A stretch of 64,000 bases of DNA, taken from positions 1 to 64,000 of the forward strand of contig NZ_ATDL01000020.1 in assembly GCF_000416985.1 (NCBI RefSeq), read 5' to 3'. Every line of letters begins with the position of its first letter. Within the stretch, counting starts at the first letter, position 1. Positions 59,976 to 64,000 of this stretch are shown piece by piece. The stretch comes from Sphingobacterium paucimobilis HER1398. Lineage in GTDB: Bacteria; Bacteroidota; Bacteroidia; Sphingobacteriales; Sphingobacteriaceae. A model generated the notes under the pieces. It ran no database searches and was not told the DNA's origin. It saw nothing but the letters and a program-made list of their open reading frames with translations. The translations under genes and the position numbers were made by a program.

Positions 59976-61097
59976 ATGCCGCTTTCTGAAAAAAATAAAA
60001 ATATATTCAAGGCTTACTTTAAAGGATTTGAAAGTAAAGAAGAATGGTCTGACCTGAGCAGTTGGTTTGATGCTGAGGAGGAGGGGCTGTCTGCAGATCC
60101 TGTGCAACAAGAGCAGAGCGGATCAAGGATACGCTCGCGGTTGTTGGCTAATATTGAAAAGGACAAATCTCCGCTAAGAAGGATGTATATGCGACCGGCA
60201 ATGCAGGTTGCTGCGGGTATAGCCGTCGTGTTTTCTGCTGCTTGGGGCTACTTGCACTATACAACCAACTATGTCTTCAGGGAACTGGATGGTGGTACAA
60301 TAGCACAGATTAAACCTATAAAAGACTCCGTTAAGCTGACTTTCGAAGATGGCAAAGTGGTGTTTCTATCTACGGATAGCGGTGTGAATCAAGCGGTGGG
60401 CGAGGCACAACGTATTGTCGATGGAGAACTTATCTATAATAGCTCGTCCGATAGAATCGTAAATAACGTTGTAAGTACACCCAAAGGAAACATATTTAGG
60501 ATAAGTCTGCCCGATGGTACTAAAGTGTGGATGAATGCAAAAAGTGTGCTTTCATTTCCTTCGAGATTTGTGGGGGAAGAACGACAGGTGCATTTACAAG
60601 GGGAGGCCTATTTTGAAGTCGCTAAAGATGATAAGCAGCCTTTTGTGGTGACTTTTGCCGATCAAAAGGTGAGGGTGCTGGGTACGCACTTTAACATATC
60701 AGCGTATGATGCTGCGGTGCAGCGTACCACGTTGATGGAAGGGCGTGTGCAGGTTGAGAAAGGCAGTGAGACTGTGTCCTTATTGCCCAATGAGCAGGTC
60801 GTAGCTTTAGGGAGTAAGATGGTAAAGAAATCGGTCGAAGCAGCAGAATATATGGCTTGGAAGGATGGTTCTTTTGTGTTTCATAATGCTACTCCTAATG
60901 AAATCATGCAGCAATTGGCGCTTTGGTATGACCTGCAGATCAAGTCTGATGAATCTGGAGCCAAAGAGCGATTCAGTGGTAAAATAAGTAAAGAAATGGA
61001 TCTCGCTAAAGTATTGGAAGTATTGGCAGTAGCGGATATCCATTTTAAGATCTCAGAAAACAAGCTGAAACATAAAGAGATCGAACGTCGTAAATAA
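59976..61097 (+). CDS. FecR-family anti-sigma factor (locus E)
   Basis: A 373-aa protein with the N-terminal cytoplasmic part (NIFKAYFKGFESKEEWSDLSSWF), a membrane helix (PAMQVAAGIAVVFSAAWGYL, about residues 73-92), the FecR domain (FRISLPDGTKVWMNAKSVLSFP, GEAYFEVAKDDKQPFVVTF, LGTHFNISAY) and a DUF4974-like end (LALWYDLQIK, FSGKISKEMDLAKVLEVLAV). It is arranged as in locus A, same strand as its sigma factor. Confidence 0.93.
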   Translation: MPLSEKNKNIFKAYFKGFESKEEWSDLSSWFDAEEEGLSADPVQQEQSGSRIRSRLLANIEKDKSPLRRMYMRPAMQVAAGIAVVFSAAWGYLHYTTNYVFRELDGGTIAQIKPIKDSVKLTFEDGKVVFLSTDSGVNQAVGEAQRIVDGELIYNSSSDRIVNNVVSTPKGNIFRISLPDGTKVWMNAKSVLSFPSRFVGEERQVHLQGEAYFEVAKDDKQPFVVTFADQKVRVLGTHFNISAYDAAVQRTTLMEGRVQVEKGSETVSLLPNEQVVALGSKMVKKSVEAAEYMAWKDGSFVFHNATPNEIMQQLALWYDLQIKSDESGAKERFSGKISKEMDLAKVLEVLAVADIHFKISENKLKHKEIERRK

Positions 61098-61132
61098 TCA
61101 TTTTTAATCACATAATTAACTTAACTAACCTA

Positions 61133-64000
61133 ATGCAAGAGTACAGTGAAGCTCGCCCAATAGAATTGGGGCCGGGAGAGATCCTCGCAGCAATGCCGGT
61201 CAAAAAAGCACGAGCACAAGCAGAATTTTTAGGTGATAGCACGAAGTTGTCTGTAAGAAAGAGCAGTTGGAAGATACGTCTTTCTGTTGTGCTGCTATCG
61301 ACGACCTTGTTGCAGTTGCCTATGTCTATCCATGCACAAAAAATTACATTGGAATTGAAGGACGCATCTATTAAGCAGATATTCCAACAGATGGAAAAGC
61401 AATCTGGTTATAGTTTTTTCTATAAGGATGTGGATGTTGCCAATTTCAAGAAAAGAGGAGTGTCTTTTAGCAATACCAATTTGAACCAGGTCTTGGAATC
61501 CATATTGAGACCGTATGGATTGGATTACGAGATTGTGAATAAAACGGTCGTTATCAAAAAGATGGTTGCTTCAGGAGAGAGAAATAAGGCTTCTGTAAAT
61601 ACTGCTCAGGCGCAGCAGTACCGAGGGCAGATCTTGAATGAGCAAGGCAAGGGTATGCCAGGGGTAAACGTGCGCCTGAAATCGAAACCATCGGTAGCGG
61701 TAACTACACAGAAAGACGGCTCCTTTGTATTGCCAGGAGGAGAGGCCGGTGAAATACTGGTCGTGTCTTATCTCGGCTATGAGACACGTGAAGTGATATT
61801 GGAAGGTGCGGATAAACTGGTGCGTATTACGTTAAAGAGTAAAGAAAATGAGGTCGAGGAGGTCATCATCACAGGAATGATGGAACGTCGGAAGGAGACC
61901 TTTACAGGAGCTACTTCATCTTTTAATGGTGAAGAACTCAAGGCGGTGTCTAATACCAATGTATTGCAATCCTTGAAGACATTGGATCCTTCATTTTTGA
62001 TCATGGAGAATAATCTTGCCGGAGGAAACCCTAATGCGTTACCTACTATCGAGCTCCGTGGCCAGACTAGTATTTCGACAGAAGGACTGCGTGATGAGTT
62101 TTCGTCGGATCCGAACCAGCCTTTATTTATATTAGATGGTTTTGAGACTTCACTGAAAGCTATTGTGGATCTGGACATCAACCGTATCGCTTCGGTGACG
62201 TTATTGAAGGATGCCGCCTCTACTGCCGCATACGGTTCCCGTGCCTCTAACGGAGTGGTGGTTATCGAGACGATTAGACCTAAAGCTGGTGAGCTGATTT
62301 TCAATTATACGACGGATGGGAATATACAGTTTCCTGATCTATCAGGGTATAATATGATGAATGCTACGGAGAAAATCGAATTTGAACGTCTCTCCGGAAG
62401 ATTTACAAGGCATTATCGTAATGATAGCTGGGAAAAACAGGAGAAGCTGGACTCGTTGTACTCATTTTATCAGAAGGAGCTAGCCCGTGGGGTAAATACC
62501 TACTGGCTGAATGAACCGTTGCAGACTAGTTTTTCGCAACGGCACTCGTTGATGGTGAGTGGGGGAGAGAATGCGCTGACCTATTCTATAGGTGGGGATT
62601 ATAAATATTATAACGGCGTGATGAAAGGTTCGGGGGGTAAGAACTGGGGCGCCCGTCTGAATCTTGGTTACCGTGCAGGAAAGGTAAACATTATCAATCA
62701 GCTCTATCTGAGTGGTTTCGAAAGTGAGGAGTCTTCGTACGGTGAATTCTCCACTTGGGTCAATACGAATCCTTATTACGAGAAAAAAGATGCTTCCGTA
62801 CGGTATCTTGCAGAACTTAAACAATATGAAACCACGGAAACAACATATATCCATAATCCGTTGTACGCCACTACACTGAGTAATTTTGATCGGTCTAGGA
62901 ATTTCGATCTGACCAATAACTTTAAGGCGATCTACCAGCTAAACAATGATCTAAGGTTGGAGTCGTCGATACAAGTCAAAAAATTCAATACGAAGTCGGA
63001 AAGATTTCTTTCGCCATTGGATTTGAGTTTTGATAAGACAGCTATATTGGAACGTGGAACACTGCGTTCAAGAAATAGAGAGTCTTTTGGTTATACGGCC
63101 AATGTGGGAGCGCAGTATGGAAAGACATTTGGAAAGCATTTGGTCAATGCTGTGTTACGGTTTGAAGTGAGTGATCTGGATAATACGAGTGCAGGTTTCT
63201 TGGCTGTAGGATTTCCGACCAATAGTAACGGTAATCCGAGATTTGCTTACGGATATGCGCCTAATGGTAGACCAGAAGCTTCATCGAGCGTCAGTCGCAG
63301 GAATTCTATTGTGAGTTCTTTCAACTATTCGTACGATAGACGTTATAATGCCGATCTATCGCTGACCTATGATGGCTCGACTTCCTTCGGAACGAATAAT
63401 GTGTACTCACCTTTCTTTTCGGCAGGACTGAGCTGGAACCTGAACCAAGAGGAGTTTCTAAAAGAACTGACATGGGTCGATTTATTGCGTCTGCGAGCGA
63501 ATATAGGTCTTACTGGAAATCAAAGCTTTGCCAGCTATACTTCAATCAGTACCTACGATTATTACAAAGATTATAATTATTCGGGGCAGGGATTGTATTT
63601 GTCTTCATTAGGTAATCCAAACCTGCAATGGCAGAGTACGAGACAGACAAGTGTAGGACTTGATGCTAACTTGTTCAATAATAGGGTTTCGGTACAGGTT
63701 AACGCTTACCGGAAGTTTACGGATCCGCTTGTTGTCGGTATTACCTTGCCACCTTCAACAGCATTGTCCAACTATCCTATAAATGCGGGAGCATTGACTG
63801 TAGACGGTTTGGAACTTATTACGCGATATTCGCCGATCTATAGACCTTCAGAGCGTGTGGTATGGACTTTAGGGCTTACTTCTTCGACGGTAAAACAAAC
63901 CTATTCCGGATTCAGAAGTGTGTTGGAGACGTTGAATAGAAGCCTGCGTGATAGCCGTACCTTGATGAAATATCGCGATGGCGGATCACCCAATGATATA
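61133..64000 (+). CDS. SusC/RagA-type TonB-dependent receptor with STN domain (locus E, partial)
   Basis: An open frame of 956 codons from the ATG at 61133 to the window end, with no stop. A long N-terminal extension (MQEYSEARPIELGPGEILAA) precedes the signal peptide (IRLSVVLLSTTLLQLPMSIHAQ). STN domain follows (DASIKQIFQQMEKQSGYSFFYK), then a regulatory-like domain (YRGQILNEQGKGMPGVNVRL), and a plug starting VIITGMMERRKETFTGATS with SVTLLKDAASTAAYGSRASNGV; then most of the barrel. The TG-x3-R-x4-FTG signature matches loci A and B, so SusD, DUF4843 and PKD-like genes are predicted just outside the window. Confidence 0.93.
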   Translation, partial: MQEYSEARPIELGPGEILAAMPVKKARAQAEFLGDSTKLSVRKSSWKIRLSVVLLSTTLLQLPMSIHAQKITLELKDASIKQIFQQMEKQSGYSFFYKDVDVANFKKRGVSFSNTNLNQVLESILRPYGLDYEIVNKTVVIKKMVASGERNKASVNTAQAQQYRGQILNEQGKGMPGVNVRLKSKPSVAVTTQKDGSFVLPGGEAGEILVVSYLGYETREVILEGADKLVRITLKSKENEVEEVIITGMMERRKETFTGATSSFNGEELKAVSNTNVLQSLKTLDPSFLIMENNLAGGNPNALPTIELRGQTSISTEGLRDEFSSDPNQPLFILDGFETSLKAIVDLDINRIASVTLLKDAASTAAYGSRASNGVVVIETIRPKAGELIFNYTTDGNIQFPDLSGYNMMNATEKIEFERLSGRFTRHYRNDSWEKQEKLDSLYSFYQKELARGVNTYWLNEPLQTSFSQRHSLMVSGGENALTYSIGGDYKYYNGVMKGSGGKNWGARLNLGYRAGKVNIINQLYLSGFESEESSYGEFSTWVNTNPYYEKKDASVRYLAELKQYETTETTYIHNPLYATTLSNFDRSRNFDLTNNFKAIYQLNNDLRLESSIQVKKFNTKSERFLSPLDLSFDKTAILERGTLRSRNRESFGYTANVGAQYGKTFGKHLVNAVLRFEVSDLDNTSAGFLAVGFPTNSNGNPRFAYGYAPNGRPEASSSVSRRNSIVSSFNYSYDRRYNADLSLTYDGSTSFGTNNVYSPFFSAGLSWNLNQEEFLKELTWVDLLRLRANIGLTGNQSFASYTSISTYDYYKDYNYSGQGLYLSSLGNPNLQWQSTRQTSVGLDANLFNNRVSVQVNAYRKFTDPLVVGITLPPSTALSNYPINAGALTVDGLELITRYSPIYRPSERVVWTLGLTSSTVKQTYSGFRSVLETLNRSLRDSRTLMKYRDGGSPNDI

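Overview
The window looks like chromosomal DNA from a Bacteroidota bacterium of the Sphingobacteriaceae, probably Sphingobacterium or a close relative. The evidence is five SusC/SusD-type uptake loci, four ECF sigma / FecR anti-sigma pairs, Bacteroidota-type promoters (TTTG, about 19 nt, TAnnTTTG), many Sec-exported thioredoxin-like proteins and a moderately AT-rich composition. The species assignment is inference.

Layout. 1-6478: a tandem array of eight secreted CBM9/DOMON-like paralogues, some sharing almost identical 5' and 3' ends around different middles, interrupted by a frameshifted thioredoxin-DUF1573 lipoprotein and a small secreted protein with a peritrophin-A (CBM14) cysteine pattern. 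6481-9546: a methyltransferase, then a metal (probably copper) handling operon. 9777-20235 (locus A) and 21029-31578 (locus B): complete ECF sigma, FecR, SusC, SusD, DUF4843, PKD-like and thioredoxin loci. 31646-34357: an eroded accessory stretch with remnants of a RecG-like ATP-binding protein and a Fic protein, one HTH gene, a long inverted repeat and REP-like elements. 34360-40305 (locus C): TlpA-SusC-SusD without its own sigma factor. 40325-42841: a small exported protein, a Crp/Fnr regulator and a membrane protein. 42944-47023: a winged-helix gene, a striking noncoding array, an FN3 protein, and a set resembling holin, CHAP endolysin and spanin. 47051-57918 (locus D, minus strand): sigma, FecR, SusC, SusD, two TlpA/DUF4369 proteins and a thioredoxin. 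58127-59236: an alcohol dehydrogenase. 59339-64000 (locus E): sigma, FecR and a SusC cut by the window end.

The SusCD loci follow one plan: an outer-membrane signal relayed by the STN domain of SusC to FecR and the ECF sigma factor, which would switch on SusC/SusD and surface lipoproteins. None carries a glycoside hydrolase. All complete loci end or begin with thioredoxin-fold proteins, so the imported substrate is uncertain. Loci A, B and E share one SusC subtype; C and D share another.

The most unusual structure is at 43411-43998: 28 consecutive units of exactly 21 bp, each starting with a version of GTGRTCAC (extended palindrome AGTGATCACT) followed by unrelated sequence. The spacing equals two turns of B-DNA, the array has stops in the aligned frame on both strands, and it starts at the stop codon of a winged-helix-type gene. 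It looks like a helically phased protein-binding platform and I know of no described equivalent. Two genes (2986-4049 and 18815-20235) contain single-base frameshifts that could be real or sequencing errors.
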